51,014 nt of DNA, taken from Patescibacteria group bacterium (GTDB lineage Bacteria; Patescibacteriota; Patescibacteriia; 2-12-FULL-57-11). The DNA is taken from contig SCSU01000052.1 in the NCBI GenBank assembly GCA_004299275.1, positions 1-51,014 of the forward strand. Reading direction: 5' to 3'. Below the pieces are notes generated by a model that was not told where the DNA came from, searched no databases, and saw nothing but the letters and a program-made list of their open reading frames with translations. Both the position numbers and the translations under genes were made by a program. This document shows positions 35,469-43,940 of the stretch, piece by piece. How positions within the stretch are numbered: the stretch's first letter is position 1; every line of letters begins with the position of its first letter.

Positions 35469-36538
35469 ACAAAATCGCGGTCATAATCTTAAGCTACAAC
35501 CACGAGCAGTTTCTGCGCGATCTTTTCGCGTCCCTTGGCCGCCTGAGCTATCCGCGCGAGTCACTCAAAATTTTTTTCCTCGACAACGCCTCGGCCGACG
35601 GCTCGGCCGCGCTCGCCCCGAGACTCCTTGCAGAGTTAAATTTTGAGCATGAATTTATAGAAAAAAAGGAGAATCTCGGTTTTGCCGGCGGCAATAACCT
35701 CTGTATCCGCCGCGCGCTGGACGAGAGTTTTGATTTCGTCTATCTGCTGAATCCCGATACGGAAGTGGAACCAGATTTTTTGGAACGGGCGGCGGCCGCG
35801 ATGGGCGACACCAGCGTCGGCGCGGCGCAGTCGCTCTTGCTCATGGGCGACGACCATCAAGTTATTAATTCCGTCGGCAACGCTTTCCATTATCTTGGTT
35901 TCGGTTATTGCCTCGGCTATCGCGACCGGCGGGACTCGCCGGTCTACGCCCAACTCGCGTCAAAAATGCCGGAGATCACGTATGCCTCCGGCGCCGGCGT
36001 GCTTTTGCGTGCCGGGGCGCTCCGGCAAGTCGGGCTCTTTGACGAAACGCTTTTTGCCTATCACGAGGACGCCGATCTCTCGCTCCGGTTATTTTTGGCC
36101 GGCTGGCGGATAGTTCTCGCCCCGCGGTCGGTGGTTTATCATCACTACCAATTTTCGCGGAGCATTAAAAAATATTACTGGATGGAACGGAATCGCTTTA
36201 TTGTTCTTTGGAAATGCCTGCGGCTCCGGACCTTGTTGTTGGTTTTGCCGATGCAGCTCGTTCTCGAAGCCGGGTTGCTGCTTTTTTCTTTTCGTACCGG
36301 CTGGTGGCGGGAGAAGCTCCGCGCCTGCGTTTGGTTTTTGAACCCGCACAATCTCGCCGCGCTCTGGCGCAGCCGGCGGGCAATCCAAAAATCGCGCCGT
36401 TTGCCGGATCGCGAACTGGCGCGGCGCTTTACTTCGGTAATTTCCTATCAAGAAATTGACAACATTTTACTGCGGCGAATCGGCAACCCGCTCATGACCG
36501 CTTACTGGCGCGCGGTTCGGCCGCTGATTAGGTGGTAA
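35465..36538 (+). CDS. glycosyltransferase family 2
   Basis: IAVIILSYNHEQFLRDL, FLDNASADGSA, GFAGGNNLCIRRAL, LLNPDTEVEPDFL. Confidence 0.9.
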   Translation: MNKIAVIILSYNHEQFLRDLFASLGRLSYPRESLKIFFLDNASADGSAALAPRLLAELNFEHEFIEKKENLGFAGGNNLCIRRALDESFDFVYLLNPDTEVEPDFLERAAAAMGDTSVGAAQSLLLMGDDHQVINSVGNAFHYLGFGYCLGYRDRRDSPVYAQLASKMPEITYASGAGVLLRAGALRQVGLFDETLFAYHEDADLSLRLFLAGWRIVLAPRSVVYHHYQFSRSIKKYYWMERNRFIVLWKCLRLRTLLLVLPMQLVLEAGLLLFSFRTGWWREKLRACVWFLNPHNLAALWRSRRAIQKSRRLPDRELARRFTSVISYQEIDNILLRRIGNPLMTAYWRAVRPLIRW

Positions 36539-36545
36539 GTTGGTT

Positions 36546-36579
36546 CGAGATTGGATCTCTTGCAGGAGATCCAATCTCG
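36546..36579. repeat. 34-bp near-perfect palindrome CGAGATTGGATCTCTTG|CAGGAGATCCAATCTCG (family A), fills the convergent intergenic gap
   Basis: One mismatch between arms. Confidence 0.95.
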
Positions 36580-36580
36580 C

Positions 36581-37903
36581 TCATACCCACCCAAGCATTA
36601 GCCCGTTCGCGGCGAAGGCCGCGCCGACGACTAGGGTATAGATTGTGAGCGCGCGGCGGAGGCGCGAGGGCAGAGTTGTATCAGTAATCTCTGCCGCGGT
36701 GATGAGAACAGCGAGCAGAACCGCCGACAGGATAAAAATCGGCTTGGCGTTGCCGCGTTCGAGCGAGCCAAAGCGGACAGTGTTCGCGATAAGCGCCGCG
36801 AGCGAACCGAGGAAAAATATAGCGAGCAAACCGTCGCCATCCGTCAGTTTTTTTCGCGCTCGAAGCAGAAAGCGCGCCAGGGCGAAAAGAAAGACGGGCG
36901 CGAGCGCGGCGCCGAGCCATACCGCTCGCTGTGCCAACCGCAGCCTTGGCGAAAGCTGGCGCTGCGCCAACCGCAGCCTTGGCGAAGGTTGGTCAGGATT
37001 TTTAAGCAAGTCGTCGTAGTCAGTAACAGTCGCGGCAAACACGACCGACCAAAATGAGTTGGAACCTGCGGGCCAAAAGGGCGAGAAGAAAATGTTGCTG
37101 TCCAGGGTCGTAAAAAAATTCGGCGGCAGGATACCCGGTGCTTTTTTTGCCTCAAAGGTGTTCGTAAACGGGCCGCCGAATTGCTTGGCGCTTGTCACAA
37201 GCCAAGGCGAGGCGATGGCGAGCGCTGTCACTGCTAAGAGCAGAGTGGAAATCAATAGTTTGCCAAGATTGGATCTCCTCGGGAGATCCAATCTTGAGGC
37301 AAAACGATAAATCTGCCAAACGACGATGGAAAAAAGGCCGAGGAAGGCCGTGACTTTGGTGAGGAGCGCGAGGCCGATAATTACTCCCGCGGCCAAGGCC
37401 GAGCTTTTTTTGTCTGGGTCTTTTTGATTGGCAGCGTAAAATAGAGCCAAGAGCAGCAAGAGATGCGCCAGTCCTTCGTTAGAAAAAAATGTTGAGGCGG
37501 TCAGCGCCACCGGCAGAGCGGCAGTGAGGAGAAGTGTGAGCGCCGGAGCCGCCGCTTGTTTGGTTCTCTTAAAACTCCACCAGCCGAGCAGGAAAAATGT
37601 CAGCAAGCCGAACGCCGCCGGCAGATAGGGGAGCGTTTTTTTCGCGGCCTCTGCGCCACCGCTCAGAGTTATTATTGGCGCGGCGATGGCGTAAAAAAGC
37701 GGCTCATGCCAAGCCACGTAAGTTTCCTCAAGCGTCGGCAGGCGCCCGGCGGTTGCCAGTATTTCGGCATAACGGAGATGCGCCCCGCCGTCATAGCCCC
37801 AGTAAGGGTTCCAGACCGAGGCGTTATGGAGACGCAGGAAGATGCCAGCCGCGAGTGCGGCGGCGGCCAAGCCCCACCAAAACCATTTTTGCCATGAAGC
37901 CAT
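36581..37903 (-). CDS. multi-TM GT-C-like (GT39/ArnT-type) membrane protein
   Basis: Hydrophobic; NPYWGYDGGAHLRYAEILATAGRLPTLEETYVAWHEPLFYAIAAP resembles the catalytic first loop of GT-C transferases. Confidence 0.65.
   Translation of the reverse strand: MASWQKWFWWGLAAAALAAGIFLRLHNASVWNPYWGYDGGAHLRYAEILATAGRLPTLEETYVAWHEPLFYAIAAPIITLSGGAEAAKKTLPYLPAAFGLLTFFLLGWWSFKRTKQAAAPALTLLLTAALPVALTASTFFSNEGLAHLLLLLALFYAANQKDPDKKSSALAAGVIIGLALLTKVTAFLGLFSIVVWQIYRFASRLDLPRRSNLGKLLISTLLLAVTALAIASPWLVTSAKQFGGPFTNTFEAKKAPGILPPNFFTTLDSNIFFSPFWPAGSNSFWSVVFAATVTDYDDLLKNPDQPSPRLRLAQRQLSPRLRLAQRAVWLGAALAPVFLFALARFLLRARKKLTDGDGLLAIFFLGSLAALIANTVRFGSLERGNAKPIFILSAVLLAVLITAAEITDTTLPSRLRRALTIYTLVVGAAFAANGLMLGWV
36931..36993. 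repeat. tandem 33-bp repeat x2, in frame (SPRLRLAQR twice)
   Basis: GTGCCAACCGCAGCCTTGGCGAAAGCTGGCGCT followed by GCGCCAACCGCAGCCTTGGCGAAGGTTGGT. Confidence 0.9.
37264..37296. repeat. 33-bp palindrome CAAGATTGGATCTCC-TCG-GGAGATCCAATCTTG (family A), in frame inside the membrane protein gene
   Basis: 15-bp perfect arms; encodes SRLDLPRRSNL in the minus-strand CDS. Confidence 0.95.
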
Positions 37904-37928
37904 ACGAAAGGTAATGTATCGTAATTGG

Positions 37929-37978
37929 TGAGTAGTTAGTAGTAGGTAGTACGTAGAACATAGTACGTAGAACGTAGA
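37929..37978. repeat. short-period repeat (AGTAGTTAGTAGTAGGTAGTACGTAGAACATAGTACGTAGAACGTAG)
   Basis: Read directly in the intergenic region; GTACGTAGAAC occurs twice. Confidence 0.75.
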
Positions 37979-37999
37979 CTATAAAACACAGCAGATGGT

Positions 38000-39112
38000 A
38001 TGAAGATTGCCGTTGTTGTCACCACTTTTCCGCCTTATCACGGCGGGATGGGGAATGTTGCGGAAGCACAGGGGCGTCTGCTGGTCCAGGCCGGGCACGA
38101 GGTGACGGTTTTCACAACCGTCGCCGGCGCGGCGGCAGGCGGCTACGTTTTGCGGCGCCTGCGGCCGCTCCTCCGCATCGGGAACGGTGCCCTGATACCG
38201 CAGCTTTTTTGGCGGCTCCGCGGGTTTGACGCCGTCCTGCTCCACTGGCCGGCTTTCGGGTTGCTTGAGGCCGCACTGGTCTGGCGCGCGATTTTTGGCC
38301 ACCGCAGCCGTTTTTTTGTTTATTATCACATGGATGCGGCGGCCGCCGGCGTTCGCGGTTTAATCTTTGCCCTCTACAACCGGATGCTGCTGCCGCTCCT
38401 TTTACGCGCCGCCGACCTAATTTTGGTATCCTCGCGCGACTACGCGGCCCAAGGGTTGCTCGGAAAAGCGCCGGAGGCGGTGCGCCAAAAAATTCGCGAA
38501 ATTCCGCTCGCGGTGGACACGGAATTTTTTTCTCCCGGCGGCTGCGGCTCCGGGGAGCGCGAGCATTTTGGATTGGCTGAAAAAAATATTTTATTTGTCG
38601 GCGGCATGGACCGCGCTCACGATTTTAAGGGTGTGCCGATTCTGCTTAGCGCTTTCGCCGCCGCGGCTATCCCCGACGCGCGAGTGCACTTGGTTGGAGA
38701 CGGCGAACTTCGGGAGTCATATGAACGACAAGCTCAGGAGTTGGGACTCGCGACAGCGGCGCGTTTCCACGGCCGGCTCAAGCGGGATGAGCTCCTGACG
38801 CTTTATCGCTGTTCTGGCCTCCTGGTCTTGCCATCGCTAAATCAGTCCGAGGCCTTTGGTCTAACACTTTTGGAAGCAATGGCCGCGGGCAAACCGGTGA
38901 TTGCCTCTAATCTTCCCGGCGTGCGCACCGTGGTTACGGACGATGTCGGCTGGCTCGCGCCACCGGGCGATACGCTGGCCTTAGCTCGCCTCTTGGAGGA
39001 AGTTTGGCGCGCTCCGGAACGGCTTTTGGCCAAAGGCCAGGCCGCGCGACGGCGAGTTTTGGAAAATTACAGTTTAGAATGTCTGCGGCGGGTGTTACGC
39101 GAAATTATATGA
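38000..39112 (+). CDS. glycosyltransferase family 4
   Basis: VVVTTFPPYHGGMGNVAEAQGRLL, FHGRLKRDELLTLYRCSGLLVLPSLNQSEAFGLTLLEAMAAGKPVIASNLPG. Confidence 0.92.
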   Translation: MKIAVVVTTFPPYHGGMGNVAEAQGRLLVQAGHEVTVFTTVAGAAAGGYVLRRLRPLLRIGNGALIPQLFWRLRGFDAVLLHWPAFGLLEAALVWRAIFGHRSRFFVYYHMDAAAAGVRGLIFALYNRMLLPLLLRAADLILVSSRDYAAQGLLGKAPEAVRQKIREIPLAVDTEFFSPGGCGSGEREHFGLAEKNILFVGGMDRAHDFKGVPILLSAFAAAAIPDARVHLVGDGELRESYERQAQELGLATAARFHGRLKRDELLTLYRCSGLLVLPSLNQSEAFGLTLLEAMAAGKPVIASNLPGVRTVVTDDVGWLAPPGDTLALARLLEEVWRAPERLLAKGQAARRRVLENYSLECLRRVLREII

Positions 39113-40296
39113 AGTTACTTGTCGTCTCTTCGCTCTGGCCGCCGGCCGGCGGCGGGGCGGAAATTGTCGCGCGCCGCACCGCTCGTCTCCTCGCCGCGAG
39201 GGGAGACGAGGTTATTGTGGTTAGGAGCGCTCGGCCGGACGAACCAAGGTATCGAGAGCAAGATGAAGAGGGAATGAAGGTTATTTGTTACCGACCTTGG
39301 AATGTTGGAACCGTTTTTAATTTATCAAAATTTGGTTTACCGCGCCGAACGCTCTGGCACATGCTCGACGCCACCAATTTTTTAAGCGCCAAGATTTTCC
39401 GCCGGATTTTGGAAAAAGAACGGCCGGATGCCGTGATCTCCCACGGACTTAAAGGTCTGGGTTACCTTCTACCCCGCACCGCCAAAAAATTCGGCACCAA
39501 GACGATTCACGTGCTCCACGACGTCCAGTTGATTGAACCATCGGGTATTGCCGAGCTTGATGTTGTGCCGACCGCGAGCAGGCGACTGTGGAGCGCCTAT
39601 ACCCGCAAACTTTTCGGCTCGCCCGACGCGGTGCTCTTTCCCTCTCATTGGCTTATGGAACTTTCAAAAAAGTGGGGATTTTTTCCAGAATCATCCTGCC
39701 GTGTGGTTAGAAATCCGGTTGAGAGCGTGACGAGGTCAGACCTCCTCGGGAGGTCTGACCTCGTGCCAGCGGCTCGCTCGCGTACAGCCCGCACGCTTCT
39801 TTTCCTCGGACAGCTTGAGCGTCACAAAGGAATCCGCGAACTGCTCCAGGCGGCGCGGGTAATTTCCTCCGACTATCGTCTGCTCGTCGTCGGTGACGGC
39901 GCGCTCGCGGATTTGGTAAGAGCGGAAGCCGCGCGCAATCCGCGCGTGAGCTATCTGGGCCGGCGCGAGGGAGCGGCGCTCGAGGAAGTTTGGACTGAGA
40001 CAGATTTAGTCATCGTGCCTTCCATTTGCGCCGAAAACGCGCCCAACGTGATTCAGGAAGCCGCGAACCGCGGCTTGCCGGTTATCGCCAGCCGCACGGG
40101 CGGCATTCCGGAGCTCGTTAAAGAAGGGGAGACCGGCATCTTGGTGCCGCCAGGCGACGTTTCTGTTTTGAGTCAGGCGATTGAGGCGCAATTAGGGAAA
40201 ACAGTGAATGACGAAATGAGGCAAGCGATGAGCGATCTGGCGCGGAGCTGGAGCAGTGAGCTGTTTCTTGGCGAATTAAAGGCCGTAATTGCCTAA
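39109..40296 (+). CDS. glycosyltransferase family 4
   Basis: LLVVSSLWPPAGGGAEIVARRTARLL, FLGQLERHKGIRELLQAA, VPSICAENAPNVIQEAANRGLPVIASRTGGIPELV. ATG 39109 (ATGA overlap with the previous gene). Confidence 0.92.
   Translation: MKLLVVSSLWPPAGGGAEIVARRTARLLAARGDEVIVVRSARPDEPRYREQDEEGMKVICYRPWNVGTVFNLSKFGLPRRTLWHMLDATNFLSAKIFRRILEKERPDAVISHGLKGLGYLLPRTAKKFGTKTIHVLHDVQLIEPSGIAELDVVPTASRRLWSAYTRKLFGSPDAVLFPSHWLMELSKKWGFFPESSCRVVRNPVESVTRSDLLGRSDLVPAARSRTARTLLFLGQLERHKGIRELLQAARVISSDYRLLVVGDGALADLVRAEAARNPRVSYLGRREGAALEEVWTETDLVIVPSICAENAPNVIQEAANRGLPVIASRTGGIPELVKEGETGILVPPGDVSVLSQAIEAQLGKTVNDEMRQAMSDLARSWSSELFLGELKAVIA
39731..39763. repeat. 33-bp palindrome CGAGGTCAGACCTCC-TCG-GGAGGTCTGACCTCG (family A variant), in frame in the GT4 gene
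   Basis: 15-bp perfect arms (16 including A39730/T39764); encodes RSDLLGRSDL. Confidence 0.95.
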
Positions 40297-40298
40297 AT

Positions 40299-41114
40299 AT
40301 GAGAAAGTCGTGCCGGACGATGACTAATTGGTTGGCGCTCACTTTGCTTGGAGCGCTGGTTTTGACCGGTTGGGATTGTTCTGTTTCCCTGCCCCCAACC
40401 AATCAAGCGCACATTCGCGCGAATGTGCGCTTGAAGGAAGAAGTTTTGCCGCCTTACGCCAGCCGGCGTTTTTATACTATAGAGAATAATGAGACGGCGA
40501 ATTTTCTTGTCCTAAAAATTGAGCCGGCGCTTTGGTCCTGGGGTCTGGCGGAAGACCCGGCAAAACCCAAGTCCGTGGCCGCCTGGCGTGAGGCGAGCGG
40601 CGCGACAGCGGTTTTGAACGCTGCCTATTTTACCGAGAGCGGCGAGCCCAGCGGTTACTGGAAAAATACGCCGACAGTTCCCGTGAGCGCCATATCTTGG
40701 CCGAAGAAGGGGAGCGGTTACACCGGCACGGTGATGATTAAAGACGGCGCGCTCGCGCTCGCCTATCTTCCGTCAGACGCACCGGATCCGGCGAAATCTG
40801 ACGCGATTTTTCTCACCTTCCCGACGCTCATTGCCGACGGCCGGCCGCTGGTGGAAAAAGAAACCGGTCTCAAAAGCCGGCGCACGGCTCTGGCTGAAGA
40901 CCAGAGCGGCACGGACTACATTATTATTACTGAGGAGGGAATTGTTTCGCTCCACCAGTTCTCCCGCTGGCTTTCCGAGCAACCGGAGCGTTTTACGCGC
41001 GCCGTAAATCTGGACGGCGGGCCGTCAACCGGCCTGTCGCTCAAGGACGGCGGAGAGGCGCTGGAAATACCTTCCGCGCCAGTGCCGAATGTGCTCCTCT
41101 TGCGACGAAGGTAG
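40299..41114 (+). CDS. phosphodiester glycosidase (NAGPA-like) family protein with N-terminal signal
   Basis: ATAVLNAAYFTESGEPSGY, VNLDGGPSTGLSLKDGG; hydrophobic N-terminus. Confidence 0.82.
   Translation: MRKSCRTMTNWLALTLLGALVLTGWDCSVSLPPTNQAHIRANVRLKEEVLPPYASRRFYTIENNETANFLVLKIEPALWSWGLAEDPAKPKSVAAWREASGATAVLNAAYFTESGEPSGYWKNTPTVPVSAISWPKKGSGYTGTVMIKDGALALAYLPSDAPDPAKSDAIFLTFPTLIADGRPLVEKETGLKSRRTALAEDQSGTDYIIITEEGIVSLHQFSRWLSEQPERFTRAVNLDGGPSTGLSLKDGGEALEIPSAPVPNVLLLRRR
40403..40434. repeat. 32-bp perfect palindrome TCAAGCGCACATTCGC|GCGAATGTGCGCTTGA (family B), in frame in the glycosidase CDS
   Basis: Read directly; encodes QAHIRANVRL. Confidence 0.95.
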
Positions 41115-41122
41115 TCCCTCGA

Positions 41123-41160
41123 CCTGCCTACTCCGCCAGTTGGCGGATTCGGCAGGCAGG
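41123..41160. repeat. imperfect palindrome CCTGCCTACTCCGCCAGTTGGCGGATTCGGCAGGCAGG
   Basis: Read directly, intergenic. Confidence 0.8.
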
Positions 41161-41190
41161 CAAGCTCGGGAACTATAATGAACCCAACCA

Positions 41191-41213
41191 CGCCCCGACG
41201 TAACGTCGGGGCG
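41191..41213. repeat. palindrome CGCCCCGACGTAACGTCGGGGCG
   Basis: Read directly; the same CCCCGACGTAACGTCGGGG core recurs at 44026-44044. Confidence 0.85.
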
Positions 41214-41291
41214 GTATTCGGGCGAACGTAATAAAGTCTCCGAGTGTAATCGAGGGGCCGCCTTTTATTTTCCTTCGTTTGATTTCCTCCG

Positions 41292-41320
41292 TTGCCCTGG
41301 TCAGGTTCGTGTGATATAAA
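41292..41320 (+). promoter_or_regulatory. putative sigma70-type promoter of the sigma-factor gene
   Basis: TTGCCC (41292-41297), 17-nt spacer, TATAAA (41315-41320); strong SD GGAGGAGG before ATG 41359. Confidence 0.55.
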
Positions 41321-41358
41321 TTTCGCGCTCGTTAGATGACGGGCAGGAGGAGGATGAA

Positions 41359-42381
41359 ATGAGGAGTCGGCAGTCAGCCGAGACAGCCGGAAAGCTGGCG
41401 CTTCGGCGCATCGAGGAGCTGGACAGCGACCCGCGGGAAAGACTCGGCGAGTTGAGCCGCTACCTGCGGCACTTCCGCGGCTATCCGATTCTCCGCGAGC
41501 AGGCGGATTTCGACGCGCTCCACCGGCAATACCGGTTGGCCAAGGGTGAGCAAAAGACGCGTGCCCGCGACTTGCTGGTCTACGGCAACATCCGGCTCGT
41601 GGTCTGGGTGGCGCGGCGCTACGTTGGGCGAGGTGTGCCGCTCTCTGACCTGCTACAGGAGGGCGTGCTCGGAGTGATGCGAGCGATTGACCTCTTTGAT
41701 CAGTCGCGAGGCACGCGTTTCAGCTCCTATGCCGTGTCGAGCATCCGTCGGCGCATCCGTCGGGTGATTGAAGACGCCAACGAGCGCGGCGCCTTCCGGA
41801 TTCCGAAACATTTGCAGACGAAGATGCGTCAGATTTCGCAGGTGGAAAACCATCTGACGAAAATCCTCGGCCGCCCGGCCACGAATCGCGAGATCCTCGA
41901 CCGCTTGGGTGAATCGCCGGCAAAGACCGCGCTGACGGTGCGGATTGCCGACATTCTTTACTACCAGCGGCGGTGGAAACGCGGCAACGGCAAACAGTCG
42001 CTGGACGCGCCGCTCCTCGCGGAAGGGCTCGATACGCGCACGCTCCATGACGTGGTCGGTGACCTCGGGAAGAATACCGAGGTTCTTCTCGAGGCGCAGA
42101 TGCTCCTCGAAAATCACGAACGCGCGCTCGAGAATCTGGTGCGGAGCGCGGCGCGGGTAAACGCCCGCGACGGGATGCTCCTGAGCAAACGGTTGGGGCT
42201 CGGCAATTTCGAGTCAGCAACGCTCAAGGAGACCGGCGCGGAGGTCGGGGTATCGCGCGAGCGGATTCGGCAGATCGAACGGTGCGCGGCGGCTCGAGTT
42301 GGGCTGACCGTGAGTGAGCTCTGGGAAATCGTCGCCGCGCGCGAACGGCTGGTGAAGCTCGTCTCACTGCTCGCCGGTTAA
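41359..42381 (+). CDS. divergent sigma-70 family RNA polymerase sigma factor
   Basis: Region 2 LVYGNIRLVVWVARRYVGRGVPLSDLLQEGVLGVMRAIDLFDQSRGTRFSSYA, region 3 segment, region 4 LKETGAEVGVSRERIRQIERCAAARV. Confidence 0.92.
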   Translation: MRSRQSAETAGKLALRRIEELDSDPRERLGELSRYLRHFRGYPILREQADFDALHRQYRLAKGEQKTRARDLLVYGNIRLVVWVARRYVGRGVPLSDLLQEGVLGVMRAIDLFDQSRGTRFSSYAVSSIRRRIRRVIEDANERGAFRIPKHLQTKMRQISQVENHLTKILGRPATNREILDRLGESPAKTALTVRIADILYYQRRWKRGNGKQSLDAPLLAEGLDTRTLHDVVGDLGKNTEVLLEAQMLLENHERALENLVRSAARVNARDGMLLSKRLGLGNFESATLKETGAEVGVSRERIRQIERCAAARVGLTVSELWEIVAARERLVKLVSLLAG

Positions 42382-42406
42382 GAGCGACGCCTGTCGCTCT
42401 TTTTTT
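42381..42406 (+). terminator. Rho-independent terminator
   Basis: AGAGCGAC-GCCT-GTCGCTCT followed by a T run, directly after the sigma-factor stop. Confidence 0.85.
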
Positions 42407-42478
42407 GTTGGACAACGGCGGCCAGAAGTTGTAGCGTAGCGGCGGGTTCTTTACCGACGACCCGGGAAGGAGGATTCA

Positions 42479-43900
42479 ATGGAGGTTTTTTGCCAGATCG
42501 CCGAAGGCGATGTGTCCGAGGATTTCTGCAGCCGCGAACAGGGGAAACCGGAGTGTCAGGGGTGCGTGGCGCCGACTCGTCGTTGTACGGCCTGCAAAAA
42601 ATCCGGCCACCTGGTTGAGCCGCGCCTGGGGCTCTGCGCCGTCTGTCAGCGGGCGAAGGGCAACGGAACAGTAGAGCAGCGCCGGAGCGTGGAGCACCTC
42701 CTCGAGGAACGAACGGCAGCCTTGCGCAAGATTTCGTCTTCGCGCCGGTTCTCGGCCGCCGCTGAACCCGTAGTTGCGCCAGAACCGGCAACCATCGGTT
42801 CGTCAGTCATCGAGGCGATTGATGGGCTGAGTGATCGCAAACGGGAGGTGCTCCGGCTGCTGCTCGGACTGGACGGCGGCGGCGTCCGCACACTGCCGGA
42901 GACGGCCGAAAAGCTTGGCGTCTCCCCGCGCGCGATTTACATGGCGAAGTACGAAGCCGTTAGTTTGCTCCGCGGCCGCGTCTCGGAGCAGGAGCTCGAG
43001 GCGATCAGGCGTTCTATCCCGCGGGGCAAGCGGGAGCGGAGGCGGGCGGTTCCAGCGCCGCCGCCTATGAGCGCCAGTCCGGTCCAAGAGCCAGTTCCGG
43101 TATCGGTTCCGCTCGCTGACGGAGTTGTCGCCATTTCTCAATCGTCAGCGATGCCAGCGGCGGCGAAAGCAACGAAGGCGACTTTGTCGCCGGCGGCGAG
43201 TAAGCCGGAACGCGGACCAAAGGCGGCCGACGCCGCGGCGAAACCGTTGCGAGAGGGCAGAGGGACCGTTTCCCGTTTGCGCGCCAACGACTTGTCCGCG
43301 GCGGTCATCAAGGCGATAGGTCGGTTGCCGGAATTGCAGGCGCGGATTATTCGTCTGCGTCTCGGGATCGGCATTGCCCGGAAGCGTTACCTCCACGAGA
43401 TTGCCAAGGAACTGTGTGTCTCCGAACGCACAGTTCTTCATCACCAGGAGCGGGCGACCGTTGCTCTGCGTCAGTTGCTCACGGACGACGCTTACGCGCG
43501 CGTGTTTAGGATCCTGCGCAGCAGACCGGATCGGCACGAAGCCGGTCGCCGGAGAAGTCACGGGGTCGCCACGAGCGCTCGCCGCGCTGACCAAAACACC
43601 CGGTTTTTCTCCGACGATGATAGGCAGGCGATGCAGAAGCTGCTTTCCCTGCCTGACGCGGGGAAGGGAGAGGTTTTCACTGATCAACGGAGTGAGTCTT
43701 TCGGTTCGGCCGCCGCGATCAGCCGACTGCTCCAGGTTGACCCGCGTCGCCTCAAGTCGTTCCTCACCGTCCACAAGCGCCGCATCCGCCTGCGTTCCGC
43801 GCGGAACGCCAAGGGGGAGACGATACTCTGTTGGTCGTTCACGGATATACAGGGGATCCTCACCTCGTGGATCAGGGCGCAGTTGGCGAAGTCCTCTTAG
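42479..43900 (+). CDS. cysteine-rich, multi-HTH sigma-region-4-like protein of unknown function
   Basis: N-terminal CQGC...CTACKK...CAVC. Two sigma-region-4-like HTH segments: LSDRKREVLRLLLGLDGGGVRTLPETAEKLGVSPRAIYMAKYEAVSLLRG and LPELQARIIRLRLGIGIARKRYLHEIAKELCVSERTVLHHQERATVALRQLL. C-terminal possible HTH AISRLLQVDPRRLKSFLTVHKRRI. Confidence 0.75.
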   Translation: MEVFCQIAEGDVSEDFCSREQGKPECQGCVAPTRRCTACKKSGHLVEPRLGLCAVCQRAKGNGTVEQRRSVEHLLEERTAALRKISSSRRFSAAAEPVVAPEPATIGSSVIEAIDGLSDRKREVLRLLLGLDGGGVRTLPETAEKLGVSPRAIYMAKYEAVSLLRGRVSEQELEAIRRSIPRGKRERRRAVPAPPPMSASPVQEPVPVSVPLADGVVAISQSSAMPAAAKATKATLSPAASKPERGPKAADAAAKPLREGRGTVSRLRANDLSAAVIKAIGRLPELQARIIRLRLGIGIARKRYLHEIAKELCVSERTVLHHQERATVALRQLLTDDAYARVFRILRSRPDRHEAGRRRSHGVATSARRADQNTRFFSDDDRQAMQKLLSLPDAGKGEVFTDQRSESFGSAAAISRLLQVDPRRLKSFLTVHKRRIRLRSARNAKGETILCWSFTDIQGILTSWIRAQLAKSS

Positions 43901-43905
43901 TTCAC

Positions 43906-43940
43906 CGCAGGCGGCGCAGACGCGCAACCTGCGTTTTTTT
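43906..43940 (+). terminator. Rho-independent terminator
   Basis: CGCAGG...CCTGCG stem followed by TTTTTTT. Confidence 0.7.
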
